Assembly: GCF_001039355.2 (NCBI RefSeq)
Contig: NW_019775524.1
Coordinates: 186,001-250,000 of the forward strand
Length of the DNA stretch: 64,000 nt
Source: Lingula anatina
Lineage: Eukaryota; Brachiopoda; Lingulata; Lingulida; Lingulidae
Direction of reading: 5' to 3'
In this document: in pieces, positions 10,488 to 23,002 of the stretch
Numbering within the stretch: position 1 is the first letter of the stretch
Layout of the letters: each line of letters begins with the position of its first letter
The notes under the pieces: model-generated
Told to the model about the DNA's origin: nothing
Database searches by the model: none
Seen by the model: only the letters and a program-made list of their open reading frames with translations
Position numbers and translations under genes: made by a program

Positions 10488-13400
10488 TGCAAAATTGTGG
10501 ACTTGTTACCTTTAGAAAGGACAGTCCATTGCCTCTTTGATTGCCGCTGACATGTGCCTAAATGAAGGATCCAAATAACTTTTCTGTCTGTTTTTAACCC
10601 TAGTCATGATCGCAAGATAAAGTTACGGTTGAACAATGAAGTCTGTAAGGTTAATGATGAACCTTACCTGAAGAATCCTAAATTTAAAAAATAAATAGAT
10701 GGCGTTTCGCAAATATCAGTATGTCAACCTGTTGCTAGCTCTTTGCAGTTGTTAGGACAAGACTGCAATATTTGTGTTTGTTAAAAGGATGCCAACTGTT
10801 AATTTTGGCCAAAAATGGATTTTCCTAGGGTAAACGACAATTTTCCAATACTTAGTTACCAACGGTTAATGAATCCGTTCCGACATTCAAATTTAAACCC
10901 TGTTTTTTTTTAATAGTCTCTTCATAGATTATTACATGGGTAGCCATCTATGGAGGTCACGTGGTCCGATGGCAAGCACAGCTTCCAAAATAACCACCGT
11001 TTTGGTGATAAAATAGAATTTAATATATTTCTATGAGTTGTTTATAGGGTATTTACTGTGAAATATGGATCTCACGCGAAGAGCTATTATCCATTTAAGT
11101 ATGACAAAAAAAGTCAAAAAATAAACTTTGACATGGACGGTTGTCCGGGATGCTGTCAGCTTTGAATACATCAAACGATCGTTAAAATGAAATAAGGATC
11201 AAATCATATTTCCAGTGTGAGGTGCACCAAACACTGAGTGCAATTATGGATCTTTAACCTTCGATGAAGCCCACCTTGCTAAATGTCAAATATCTCAGGT
11301 TTAGTTGATACCCTTCGGAAAAGAAAAACGCAAGGTGTGCTATTTTCATGTTATTGGGGTATTTCACACCTACTCATAACCTTGTCTTGTTTTCAATCTA
11401 ATTAACTAATTAATTATAACATTACTAAGGCGTCTTCCTTAATCAGATGATAATACGTATGGCAAGTGAATGGCAAGTGTAAGTGTCATCTTTTCAGTTT
11501 ACAAGTTCAAAGGAACAGACCATGTGCAATGTTTTGTTTCTGATTTTTCCAATTTATTCTGACCCATACCCCGTATAAACACTTCCCTTATTATATTTTG
11601 CACTATTTGCTCAGATATTAGTTAACAGGCTGCGATAATCCTGAAATAAATCACATTGCTGCGATGAGATACAAGTCTCGCGACTTGGCGTAAAACCATT
11701 TTCTGTAGAAATATACAGTGCATTGTACATGTACAACAGTACGAATCCACAATGTCTTGCGTGTCACTTTTGTATTGCACTATTAAATGACATTCCCAGC
11801 CAATAGAGTTTTACCCATATAACTAGTAGGCTAACCTCTGTTTACGTGGATTCTTGATAGCACGTTATCTACTGTAGTCCTGTATGACGTCATGCAGGAT
11901 GATCCTCATTTGAAAAATCCTGAAAATATAAGAACGTTTTGGTTTATCTATTCAGGGGTATTAAAACATGAGGTGTCGAGGTGAACAGTTTTGGAGGAAA
12001 AAGATCAGTAATCTAGCCTCATTACATATTTACCGTGTATCATTATAGACACGATAAACCACAAAATATAGGCCCATTACTGATCAGTGTTACTAGTTCA
12101 GCCCTCTGATTTTGTCAATAAACGTCATGTCCATGTACATATCCAACACAGATCAAAGACGATTTAGCCCGTTTTGAAATTCTGTAGTGCTGTTACACAT
12201 TATGATACAGAGAAACCCTTCTTACTTGTATATGATATTGCGTTCTGAATACTACTGACGAGCAAAGACAACTAAGTTTAACAATCCTCAATTAGGCTAA
12301 TGACTGCTGAATTAAAAAAAAACGATGGAAGATGAAACCAAGTGTCGTCGTGAGAAACATTCAACATGACAAAGCACTCAGTAAACAGAAGGATGTGTTT
12401 AAAGGCAAAAATGCTTCTTTTTCGTCAGACAAAAATGAAAGAGAAAAGCTCATTACAAGCGAGCTGTTACACGCTCATTAAGTTTATGTAGTTCAATCTT
12501 AGGTATCTTCGTGACTTGCCGTATATGAGCACTGTTATTAAATGCAAAATAATCAAGTTGATGCCTTTTAGTATGTCGATATTATTGACATATAGGTTTA
12601 TATTCATTAAAATAGCGGAAGAAAAAGTCAGGATAATATTCCTAAGCTTATTGTTTTCGAGTACAAGAAATAAGCGTCATTAATTTGCATGTACTGGAGG
12701 AACCATATAACGTCCAATTACTGTATTTTTCCACCTCTGACATTCACCGCTATTCCTTAATATTGAAGGAACAGAGGAGCAGGTTTCAGCTTCTCGCTAC
12801 ACGCTGACGTTTGTATTCAGGAGCACAGTATAAAATCGGTTGTGTCCGTGAGCTTTACGCAACAGTAACCTTATCTCTCTTAAATTTTCCTCAATTCGAG
12901 TCCGTTTTGATATATTGTAACCGTGTTACAATTTTGCTTCTTAGAATCTACACTTAAGCTGGATTGGTATTCAATATTCAACAAACCTAAACTAAACTTC
13001 TTCTACAATGCCAACAGATAGTTGGATACCATAAGCGGCTACTTGCCAGTTGACATTTACAGAAAACAAAAATAGAAAATATTTCGTTGCCTGGTTTTTG
13101 CAATTCGGGCACAGAACAACCGGTACATGTTCTTGCACCAGTGTTTTGAAGTAGTCGTTATATCCAGGCTGGTGAAAGATAAGGACGAAGGCGGTTTGAC
13201 ATGGACAGTCGTACCCGGAAAGCCTTACTCATGTTTAAACTCCTGTTATATGTAGTACCCATTTGGATGGCAACCATGTTTGGCACTTCACATTAATTTC
13301 CCGTTGTGACCCAGATGTAAACTTTATTTGATAAGCTCAAAGCAAACTTAGGGTGGGTGAACATTATTCCCTCAAAAGTTTTGAAGTGTTGTTGTTGTTA

Positions 13401-14529
13401 ACCTCATGCGTGCCTAAATATTTCATTTTTAAGAATGATCGTGTTTGGGCGCCAAAATATCAGTATTTATATTGGGATTCACAACACAATCAATATATGA
13501 TAGTTCTCAGAAAGGATGTGTACAAACCTGCACGAAAATATCCCAATAGAAATGAACCGAACCATTTTTGTATTTTAAATTTTTAGTTGCATACATCAGG
13601 TAAGACCTAAATGAAAAGCTCACAACCAATTTTACAGTTGAATAAGTTACCTATGTACGTAACACATCCGCGAAGATTTTCAGAGAGCTTGAAGTGTTTT
13701 TAATGACATAAATGTAAGGTAGGTATTGGAAGATGCCTATTTTTCCTTTCAGTTGGATTCTAAAATGTACCGAGTTTACACGTGATTATAGAATAATTAC
13801 TGCAAACATCATATTTCAGATTATATTTCAGGTAGCTTGTTTTTATCGTATCTATTTAGACAGTGTTGTGTGCATTAAAACACTGCCAGGCGAATGGAAC
13901 CGCACATTTCCTGAAAGAAACTAAAAGGTGTGCAGAATAAGATTAAGTTACAACGGATGTATGCATCCATTTCTGCTACTCAAATGGCAAGTCTATCGAT
14001 TAGATTTAGCATCGTTTCTTATCTAGGGAAAAAACATCCAAACGTTTCAGGTCACATTTTGTAGCTCTGGCGTCTTATTTCAAACTGCGCTCTGTCTGAA
14101 CATAAACACCAACAAGAACTGCTTACTGGATATTTTGATAGCTTTTCTTATGCCGAAGAAGATTAACAACACCTTCTTGCCCCTAAACAGGCACCATTTA
14201 AAATTCACTCCCAGGTATAATATCATCGGGATTAATGTAACAAATATTATTATTGTAAGTTGGAAACAGGTGTAAACAACCAGGTAAATGTGTTCGAATT
14301 TCACCGAAGCAGGAGCATGTTTCCCGTGAATCATCATGCCCACTCAAACATCGATTCTAGCCAGGTGTAATAATGTACAGTTTTAGTGCTCAGCACTCTG
14401 ATTACACAGCTCTGGCTCAGAAATGTGCCCAATTTTTCTTCCCCTCCTCCTCAACCCCCTACGCAGCTAAGAACCGTATAGTTTTGGGGATAATGTGGGC
14501 CTCCGATCATATTACTCACCCTTCGGTAA

Positions 14530-14563
14530 TTTTTTTTTTTTTTTTTTTTTTGGGGGGGGGGGG
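14530..14563. repeat. T-run followed directly by G-run
   Basis: About 22 T followed by 12 G. This is a homopolymer junction and a likely site of sequencing or assembly length error. Confidence 0.9.
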
Positions 14564-16452
14564 TACACAATTTTGTCTAGGAGGATATTGGTTAACAATG
14601 TAACAAGTTGCATTGTCATCTAAATTCACGCACTGATCAAAGAATCACTGATAGAAGTTGCTAGAAAAGATGATGGAGGAGGGCTAAAAGTAACCTCATT
14701 GCAAAAATGAAGTAAATTCTTCGTCAGTGGATCGACAGGAAGAGAGTGGGTGTCGTTTAATTCAATACCCGGCATTATCATTCGTAACGTTGAGATTGAG
14801 TAAACTAAACTTAGCAAAATTTGAATCATCCTGTTGAGGAGCTCTAACAACAATCAGTAATCTTACAATGTAACAAGCATCCTTCAGCTGGAAGTAGTGG
14901 GCAACCTTAACCTTAAGTATCTGTGATGATTGGCACAGTGACAGAGACCTAGAAATTGCTTCAAGAATGAGTAATCAGTGTTGAAATTGGAGGTATTCCA
15001 TCGTGTATTATAGTTCTTTTTTATTTGGTCTCCCTTCTGTACATTTATTACTCTAACTACTCACCGTATCCTCTAGCCTTTTATTAACAAACATATATTG
15101 GTGCCATCAAGAAAGCCTTCTTCGTCTTTCAATTTCGAAAAATTGAGACGCTTTCTGCGTGTCTACATATACTCTGTAAAATCACAGTTTAATGTGCTTT
15201 GAAGAATTGGACTGTCTATTGGCATGTTACAGGTAGTTTAAGGTTTTTTAAGAGTTACAGATCTTCCTTACTGTCCACGATAATGGTAGGTATACATGTA
15301 CATGTGCATATCTAAAAATCTACTTGTTTGATCTGTAAACCATTCTTAATTGAATTTAGTTGATGGTCAACGTTACCTTTTACACCACTATCATCAATTC
15401 TTTTTACACCGTCTGGCGTCCAGGCTACCAACAAAGGTCTTCCACTGTTGTCTATCACGAGATACAAGGTAGGTGTTGAATGGTTAATATTACCTTTTAC
15501 ACCACATATGCACGATATGCACAGTAGTCTTGGAATAAAAAACAATTTAAGTTATTCTGTTACAGAATGCATTCCGTATATGTCATAAGGAGCGATTTTT
15601 TGGCTCGAAAAATCTAGGATGCACATTTTGAGCGCACTTTCGATATTTCTTCCTAAATGTCCAATGTCGGCTCTTATTACTTTTTAAAAAATAAATTTAC
15701 TTCATTAATTTGTATGTTTATTAATCTATTTATCTTAAAAACAAGTATCCAGATCAAATCCAATCCAACAGATATTCATTACCGTTTCCGGTCGTTATTA
15801 GTCCCCCGGTGCAAAGTTTCATTGTATTTAGCGAAGCATATTTAAACTAACTGATTCGAATAATCATATTTTAATGTAAAAGCTTTATTTTGGTTCCAGA
15901 AAAAGTCGCCATTTGTGTTTCTAATTACAGATGATGCTAAGAAAGAGAAAATATTCAACGCAGAAATTCGTTTTACAAATGCAAGAAAATTGGGATGGTG
16001 TTTGCAATTATCTGACACAGTTACGACATCTACGGCTAATAATAAAGTCGTTTCCCCTCATGAATGACGTCATATAGGAAATTACAAAGTCTTCAACCTG
16101 TACATTATGTTATTTATAGAGACAAGAACATACACATGTAATACAATTATTTTAGGGACATAGATAACGGAATACACGCATTTCCTTTCGGACTAAATTT
16201 TTCTGACGTGAACAGTTTCGTGAAAGTAACCAGTCCTTTTAGTTAGACCAACTTACCAAAATAATAGTTTGAGTGAAGATATCATTCCAACATGTACAGT
16301 AAATTCAGCCACTCACGGGTTGATGGTAAGTAATAGAAATCATGGACACAAACACCTTAGCCTATGTGTTAGGTAGAATTAGATCGAGAAGTTATAATGA
16401 TATACGTTGTTAGCTATATTCAATGATTCTTCAGTTTACCGCGCATCGAGAG

Positions 16453-16525
16453 TGAATTAAGGCCGTCTTGCAGCGTCTACCGAAGAACGGTCAGAATTTA
16501 ATAATGTATTCTTTATGAAGCACAA
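16453..16525 (+). repeat. Dispersed repeat, copy A
   Basis: Contains gaattaaggccgtcttgcag and, later, aatgtattctttat. A diverged copy lies at 18531-18600 in the same orientation (attaagggcgtcttgcatcg ... aatgttttctttat). Nature unknown. Confidence 0.55.
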
Positions 16526-18530
16526 CGGTCTTTCCTGACGAAATAACTTTAAAGCTACAGAAGAATGCACATATTAGCCTAATGAAAGCATACTTTTGCT
16601 GTGGGACCTGACCTTCAACTTTCTATCTGCAGTTGGGTTACGGCGTTTCTGTTATATTTAAAATGGTTTCCAGATGGAAATTCATTAGAGTCATTGTCCC
16701 TACCGACGTCACGCAAACGCGACATTCACACATCGAAGACAGACGAATTTCCTGACCTTCTGCGTTCTGTCGATGTTTCTTCGAATTCTGTTCAGCGACG
16801 GGGAATGTTGTCCAAGAACAAATCCTAATCAACATATCAAATTTATCGTAGGTTAATAACCCAAAGCTTATCAGACGTTGCTTAATCAGCATTAAGGACG
16901 ATACGTTTTGTCAGTGGTAATAACTACGATGGATTCTTGATGGTCTTACTTACGACGGAAATCGATGTCAGGATAAAACGATCTTAAAATGTTACTACCG
17001 TATCTTGGAGTTACTTACAGATAAATCCTTTGAAAATTACAAACTAAGGCGACCCAATGATGAACATTTGATATTTGATATAATACAAATCTCTTCGTAT
17101 TGGTTGACCTATCAGAATCTACATTTAATAGTATGCAAAGATGATAAGTTAGATTTGATTTAGTATGGGTCCTTATGGTTTTGTTATTATTGAATATTGA
17201 TGGATGTGTAATGAAGTTCTTTTCTTAACAAGTGATAGCTATTCAGTCGTTAATACAAAGCAGTTTCGATAAGGGCGCTACACAACGTCCAGAAGATTGT
17301 AAACGAACTTATGCCATAAGCCAGACCAGTACATACAATTAAGAATATACATGGGTTTTAAATAAGTTCGCAAGGCTAGATTTTAATGCAAATTTGATTC
17401 GAAAAATTTAGGGTTACAAATGTTATTTTGCATCAATGTACCTACAGTATAATTCGGCCAACCATTACACGATCTAAAGCAATAGGAATCAGAGGAATAA
17501 GTTTTTGCGACTCTATCCACCGGCAATTATTTCACTTTTTATCCCCGTTCAAGTATAATTGCGTGCTATTTTTGTATTGCCAGGGCCAATGGCAGGTTGA
17601 TGTCATGGGATTGACGTCATGAATATGAATGTCAGTCTGATCTGTTATAAATATTATCAAATGATAATCGACTAGTAAGTATTGATAGCTAATTAAACAA
17701 AGTCTTGTGATGAGCTATGGAAAAGGAAGAACTAGACAAAACAACAGGGCTATTGCATAATAAGAATACATTTTGACAATAAAAAAACAAAGATACGAAA
17801 CGTCTTTCTTCTTAATGTTCATTTTCAACAATGAATTAGTCATAATGGAAGGAAGTACGAAATTAATTATTAAGTTGACATTTCAATAATTGCGCTTTTT
17901 ATGAGAAACAGCATAACCTTTCGACGCCCTTCAGATAATGGTCACTAAGAGCATTAAAATATAATCAATTCCTAATGTGCTTGTGTGTTTTGTGCATGCG
18001 ATGCATATTTGTGTGTGTAAGGAGGAGGTTACAAATTGCAAGTGCCAGCTAAAACAGTGTATGTTTTTTGGATACCTTTGTGTTGTTGTTATTTTCAATA
18101 ATCACGTAACGAGTGCTTTAACGCTTCCAGCCAACATAACTTCGGTGAGACAAATTTTCGTTAAATGTTATAATGTTCTCAGCGGAGAAATTTTAAAATT
18201 GCTCAAACAGGCAGCAATCTCTACACACGCAATGCACAATTTGAAGGCATACAAGTACTGTAAAGGACACTGACGCGGAAGGTGATAGGAAATGACGTTA
18301 TCTCATAGCTAGAAAATTAGATGTCACAGACAGCTCAAATAGGGTATTAATGCTATTTATGGCTACTTGCATTTTGATATTAACGCTCAAAATAGATAAA
18401 CAATGGACCGCCTACTGTCGATAGGAAAACTGACCAGTGAGGGGTGTGATTTTTTCCATTTCTTTCTGATGTTCAAATTAGCTTAGAAATGGAAAGGCCA
18501 ACATGTTTGTTGTGTTTCCAGGGGTGGATT

Positions 18531-18600
18531 AAGGGCGTCTTGCATCGTGTTCTCCCAGGACGGTGTGGATTTTGTAATGTTTTCTTTATATTAAGATGCC
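18531..18600 (+). repeat. Dispersed repeat, copy B
   Basis: Diverged partner of the repeat at 16453-16525, about 2.1 kb away in direct orientation. Confidence 0.55.
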
Positions 18601-19862
18601 TTTAAGATGCAGAAATGTGAGATTTGATATCATCTTTTTTTCTGAAGTTCTTTTTAATTACGCTTAATTGGTAGGTCCCTTACCATCTTTTGTATATAAG
18701 GAATCAAAATCCAATTAAAACAATCAATGCGTATTATATACCTTAATATGCTTTTTATGATGTACATCTGGGCGGTTAAATGCATTAAATCAATTCTATC
18801 AAAATCCAGTCTAAATATTTCAAATTGTGTCTACACAGCCCTACAAATCAGTCACCTCTCTTGACAACTCGGGAGCTATTCGTTAAACTGAAAAAAATTA
18901 TTAAAGCGATGACCTTTTAAAGTCTTCTGGGACGACATCTTATGTCTTCATATTGATTCCAGTTGTAGTATTTTCTCCACTTTGTGCTAATTTCGTGAAA
19001 CTCGTCATGCGTTCAATCTACTGTGACATGCAATACAATTAAAAACGCTCACGCATATCAAAGATATGTGTTGTTAAAAGTAGGCGGCGCTGGGGATGAT
19101 GTGCAATCCAAAACGCGTAAAAATCTTTTTTTTTCTCTCTCGGGTGTCACAGGTTTGTTTTAATCAGATGGCATGACGTATTTTTCTGGGGAAATTAAAA
19201 ATATAATTACAATGATGATAATACTAAAAATATCAACAAACTGTGTATTTGCGTTAGTGCTGACGAGATCAGCATACTGAGGTTTGGCCTTCTACGCCTA
19301 TTTGTAAGATCTTTTTCTCATTAAAAACAACCAGACTAGTAGTCAATGCCCTTCCGAAATTAATCAATCAGCATGGGTAGTCTGAGAATCGGTTTCAACT
19401 TTAGTTGCCTGTTTTCACAGCTCATATGCTGAAGTCACAATCAAGGTTTTAACCTTTTCCAATATACAATATATTTCTTGTAAATCATTTTTATATCTTT
19501 GGCAAGGCTTTCAATTTAAATTGATTTTCCTATAGCAACGCTTTGTTATTTTGTAATACGTTATTGACATGCCTGTGAAAAACATGAGCGTTGCTCAGGC
19601 GAGTTGCTTGCCAAGAATGCTGTCCCAATATTCAGGTCGTTAATATGCTCTATCAGGTTTGGTGTGGGGTAGGCTTTTCTTGCCTGATTAAACATGTTAA
19701 TGAAATATCTTTGAAAGAACACGAAGTTGGCCCTCACTTTCAATAAATCGCGAGGTAAAACAGTCTTCCATTTGTTACTTTTAGGCAATTTTACTGTAAT
19801 ATGAAAGACTCACGTATCTTATATTATTTAGTCTCCTTCCACGCGTGTACCGTTTTTTTTTC

Positions 19863-19895
19863 GGGGGGGGGGAGGGGGGCAAGGGCGAAGGGGGG
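19863..19895 (+). other. G-rich tract with G-quadruplex potential
   Basis: Runs of 10, 6, 3 and 6 G separated by a, caa and cgaa fit the four-tract G-quadruplex pattern on the plus strand. It follows a T-run. Function unknown; it may only be a low-complexity tract. Confidence 0.6.
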
Positions 19896-20312
19896 TTCCA
19901 CAGAAGATAACGGAAAGACATGCTCACCTGTCATAATTATTGTGAGTTTCAGCTAGTTAAGTATACGTTGGAAGGCAGATGAAATGGTATAACACGAGCC
20001 TTTGGATCACAAACGGTAAGTGCGGGTGGAATGACAGAAATTTATTCTTCTATTTTCTTCATATAAAAGAATATTGATAACCATACAAAACAAGCACATG
20101 TTCATAACTGCATGTTGATTCTAAAAACGCTAACATCAGTTTTATTTTACTCCAGAGTCCGAAGATCTGTAGGACGCTTAAAAAGCTTGTGTTGCAATGC
20201 ATTTTCAGGAGAGATAGAAGTGCCCGCGCAAGCCACTACGCCAAACTTCTTTGACCCAGTCTTTAATTCCATTGGCTTTCTTCGTCAGAGTCGTTGTTCC
20301 TAGTCGACCTTG

Positions 20313-20395
20313 ATTGGCTTAGACAGCTTATATATTGACGTCACAGTGATGTGGTTGCTATAAATACCCATCAGCATGAGACTTGTTTCATGAAT
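20313..20395 (+). promoter_or_regulatory. CCAAT / CRE / TATA core promoter, probably of the SBK kinase
   Basis: ATTGG (inverted CCAAT box) at 20313-20317, a perfect palindromic CRE (TGACGTCA) at 20336-20343 and TATAAATA at 20359-20366 are in the usual order and spacing. That places transcription start near 20385-20395. The only gene downstream on this strand is the kinase ORF. A plausible non-coding first exon would run from about 20390 to a donor near 20565 (cacag|gtacga), and the acceptor attttcag ends at 21800. CREB/ATF control is inferred from the site alone. Confidence 0.6.
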
Positions 20396-21406
20396 TCACA
20401 TATACTAGAGAGAGAAAACACACGAAGGTGTCGAGTGTAGGTCATATACACAGTGCAGTTTGGTTTTCAGAGGTTCATTAACTGCTCACTCTCCTCACTA
20501 TCCTGATCGACATTCTTAAATGGTGGACGTTCTACTGTTTCTGATGTATCGCTATTAGGACACAGGTACGATCGTCTTTCTTTAGCTTCACTCGATAATT
20601 GTTTCTCTGTTCAGGCGTGTCTGTCCGTTTGTTTGCGTCTGTGTGTGTTTGCGAGTATGTATGCGTGTGCGTTCGTGAGTGTGTGCATATGTATATGTTT
20701 GTGTTTGTTTGTGTTCTGTATCATGTCTCAGTGTTTCCATGCCTTTGCGATTTTGTATGTGTAATCTACTGAAGCCACGCAGCATGTTTTTTAGATACCA
20801 TTAGTAGACCTATGCTTATCAGAAACGCGATCAATCTACCATGTTATAAATCGAGAAAATAAGGAAGAAACATCGTTTTTATTGCTTTGAATAGATCAAG
20901 TTTGTTTTAGTTTCTCAGAACGACTGCCGGCATTGGGAGAAACTGAATTGTTATCTCTTCGTAGGGTTCTTCACTATACCACTATTAAATTCGCTGTTAT
21001 GCTGCGATACGGTGCGAAAAGCATGGTGATGCTTCATAGAAATTATCAAGGTGAACTTCACATGTTGCCACACGGATACTTTCAGTTTCCTGATTAACCC
21101 TAGATTAATGCTGGTAGAATTCTAGTCAGCAATATATTCAGTGCCTTTGCTTGCACAGATTGTCCGAGGCAATTTATATGTTTCCTATCCCGCATTTGCT
21201 ATTCTCGAATATCACTTGGCATTATTCATCTGTGGCAGAATCTATTTCAAATCTATTAAGCACATGGGGCTTGTGGTGTTTGTGAGGGGAAAACGTTCAA
21301 TCACCGAAAAACGTCCTTCGGCATTTAAGAGTAGCATTTTATGCTAGATCTACATATTTATCGTCAAAATGACTGAGATTCTGTTGTCTGGACCACTGTT
21401 TTTGGA

Positions 21407-21432
21407 TCTCTCTCTCTCTCTCTCTCTCTCTC
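21407..21432. repeat. (TC)n microsatellite
   Basis: About 26 bp of TC dinucleotide, in the presumed 5' intron of the kinase gene. Confidence 0.95.
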
Positions 21433-21946
21433 ATTAACAAACACACGCACTTGACTCACACATCTTGGATTATAAGTACAGTACCAGTTTATAAAGTACA
21501 GTTCTATTGATCTGCATAGCCTACCTTGTAATATTTTTCATGTATGTTATTCTGCAATTTCTAGGGCAACGCATAATATACCAGTGCAGCTTTCAGTCAA
21601 GTGAACCTGAAACTAGCTTATTTACCTGGGAAATGTTCATGTTTTTTAGTTACCTGAACCGACGTCTATAGCACAGCGTCTTATTCTTTATCAGCAGTAA
21701 TCCGCAATGTGTTGCTATCGATTAGGCAGTGTTTATAAAATTCTCAGAATAATATTGCAAAAACCTCATTTATCTTAATGGTCTTTAATCGTATTTTCAG
21801 ACTGCTGTGAAAATAATCTTTTCAAGAAAAAAAAGCGGGTAAACGACCAAATCCCGATGCCGACTGCGAGAAGTCAAAACGACCATATTGAGAAGTGTAA
21901 GGGGTTCATCCATAGATCCAAGCAGCGACTTTTCTACCATAACAAC

Positions 21947-23002
21947 ATGGATCCACCAAAAGACCCTTCCTCGTCTCCAAGAAGCAGCGTTTCAGATTCT
22001 CTGCCGTTGATCAACCTCAGTGAGCATTATGACATCGTTAAAACACTTGGCAGCGGAACATATGGCAATGTGATGCTTGCCCGCTGCAAGACAACAGACA
22101 CTGTCGTTGCATTGAAAAACTTATTAAAAAAGGGAACCAAATTTAGAGATTTTCAAAGAGAGTTCACATATGGATATTTCCTATCTCCTCATTGTGCAAT
22201 AGTCAACACGTTCGACGTCGCTTTCGAGACTGAGACATCATACATGTTTGCCTTAGAACATGCCCCGCTAGGAGACCTGTTTGAAACGATACCCCCACAA
22301 ATAGGCCTTGATGAAAAACGTGGAAAATGTATCATAAAGCAGGTAGCCTCTGCCTTAGACTTCATGCATAGTAAACACTTGGTGCATAGAGACATAAAGC
22401 CAGAAAATGTTCTCCTTTTTGACAGAGAATGTACCAAGGTGAAACTAATGGATTTTGGAATGACCAGAAAGCGAGGTACGCTGGTAAGGAAAATAAGTGG
22501 CAGCATACCTTACACACCTCCAGAAATATGTGAGGCGGTAAAAAACGAGGGATTCTATGTAGAAAAAAGTGCAGACGTGTGGGGATGTGCAGTACTCTTA
22601 TTTACTATTTTGACGGGCAATTTTCCATGGGAAAATGCTGACGTTGGAGATCCATATTTTGTGGAATTCGCACAGTGGCAAAAGCGTAAAATTGGACCAA
22701 CGCCATCTCAATGGCGGCGTTTTACTCCACGCCTTATGAGACTCTTCAGAAAAATGCTGGATACCAAACCTGAGAAAAGATGTGAAATTACCGCTGTTTA
22801 CAGGTATATTGGTGATGCATGGTTAAAAAAGGCAAAAACGTCTTATGACTGCGACGATGACATTTCCAGTGACGATAGCAAAGGCACAGAAATGATAGAA
22901 CTGAGGCATGCCCTTGAAAAGCATGGCATTGACACAAAAGTAAGCAAGAAATTAAAAGAGAAGAGAATAAATGAATGGATTATGTCACTAGGGCTCGAAT
23001 AA
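21947..23002 (+). CDS. SBK-family serine/threonine kinase (SBK1-like), single coding exon
   Basis: Protein kinase of the SH3-binding-domain kinase (SBK) group. The open frame starts at 21857 (381 aa), but the second ATG at 21947 (351 aa) has a much better context (aacATGG), so I chose it. In 381-residue numbering: glycine loop GSGTYGNV 65-72, catalytic Lys 87 in VALK, alpha-C Glu about 102, HRDIKPEN 177-184, DFG 199-201, and PPE at 221-223 in place of the usual APE. Family-typical blocks are DLFETIPPQIGL, VLLFDRECTKVKLMDFGMTR, LTGNFPWE and PSQWRRFTP. All catalytic residues are present, so it is probably active. Vertebrate SBK1 has a long proline-rich tail. This one ends instead with an acidic stretch (DCDDDISSDD) and a short lysine-rich helix. 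A splice-acceptor-like attttcag at 21793-21800 suggests a 5'UTR intron. AATAAA overlaps the stop codon. Paralogue identity within SBK1/2/3 cannot be decided. Confidence 0.93.
   Translation: MDPPKDPSSSPRSSVSDSLPLINLSEHYDIVKTLGSGTYGNVMLARCKTTDTVVALKNLLKKGTKFRDFQREFTYGYFLSPHCAIVNTFDVAFETETSYMFALEHAPLGDLFETIPPQIGLDEKRGKCIIKQVASALDFMHSKHLVHRDIKPENVLLFDRECTKVKLMDFGMTRKRGTLVRKISGSIPYTPPEICEAVKNEGFYVEKSADVWGCAVLLFTILTGNFPWENADVGDPYFVEFAQWQKRKIGPTPSQWRRFTPRLMRLFRKMLDTKPEKRCEITAVYRYIGDAWLKKAKTSYDCDDDISSDDSKGTEMIELRHALEKHGIDTKVSKKLKEKRINEWIMSLGLE

Larger units (their letters stand above)
9876..20312. other. About 10 kb without a supportable gene
   Basis: Many short open frames exist on both strands, but none shows a recognisable domain, consistent splice sites or a homologue I can name. 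The region contains simple repeats (10383-10400 aaat units; 10439-10485 AT), a T/G run, a dispersed repeat and a G-rich tract, listed separately. A TATAAAA at about 12829 downstream of a CTGACGT could be a promoter, but nothing else supports it. Confidence 0.5.

Noticed and set aside
12829-12836. TATAAAA with a nearby CTGACGT as a second promoter
   Set aside because: No downstream exon or gene on that strand within reach could be identified.
15312-15545. Minus-strand 77-aa frame with two similar GVKGN(I/V)(N/D)H segments
   Set aside because: The similarity is a short DNA repeat (acgttaccttttacaccac-like). No splice context or family.
20588-20785. Minus-strand frame rich in Thr/His/Arg
   Set aside because: Produced by a GT-rich low-complexity stretch (tgtgtgtttg repeats).
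22189-22506. Minus-strand 105-aa open frame
   Set aside because: Complement of the kinase core.
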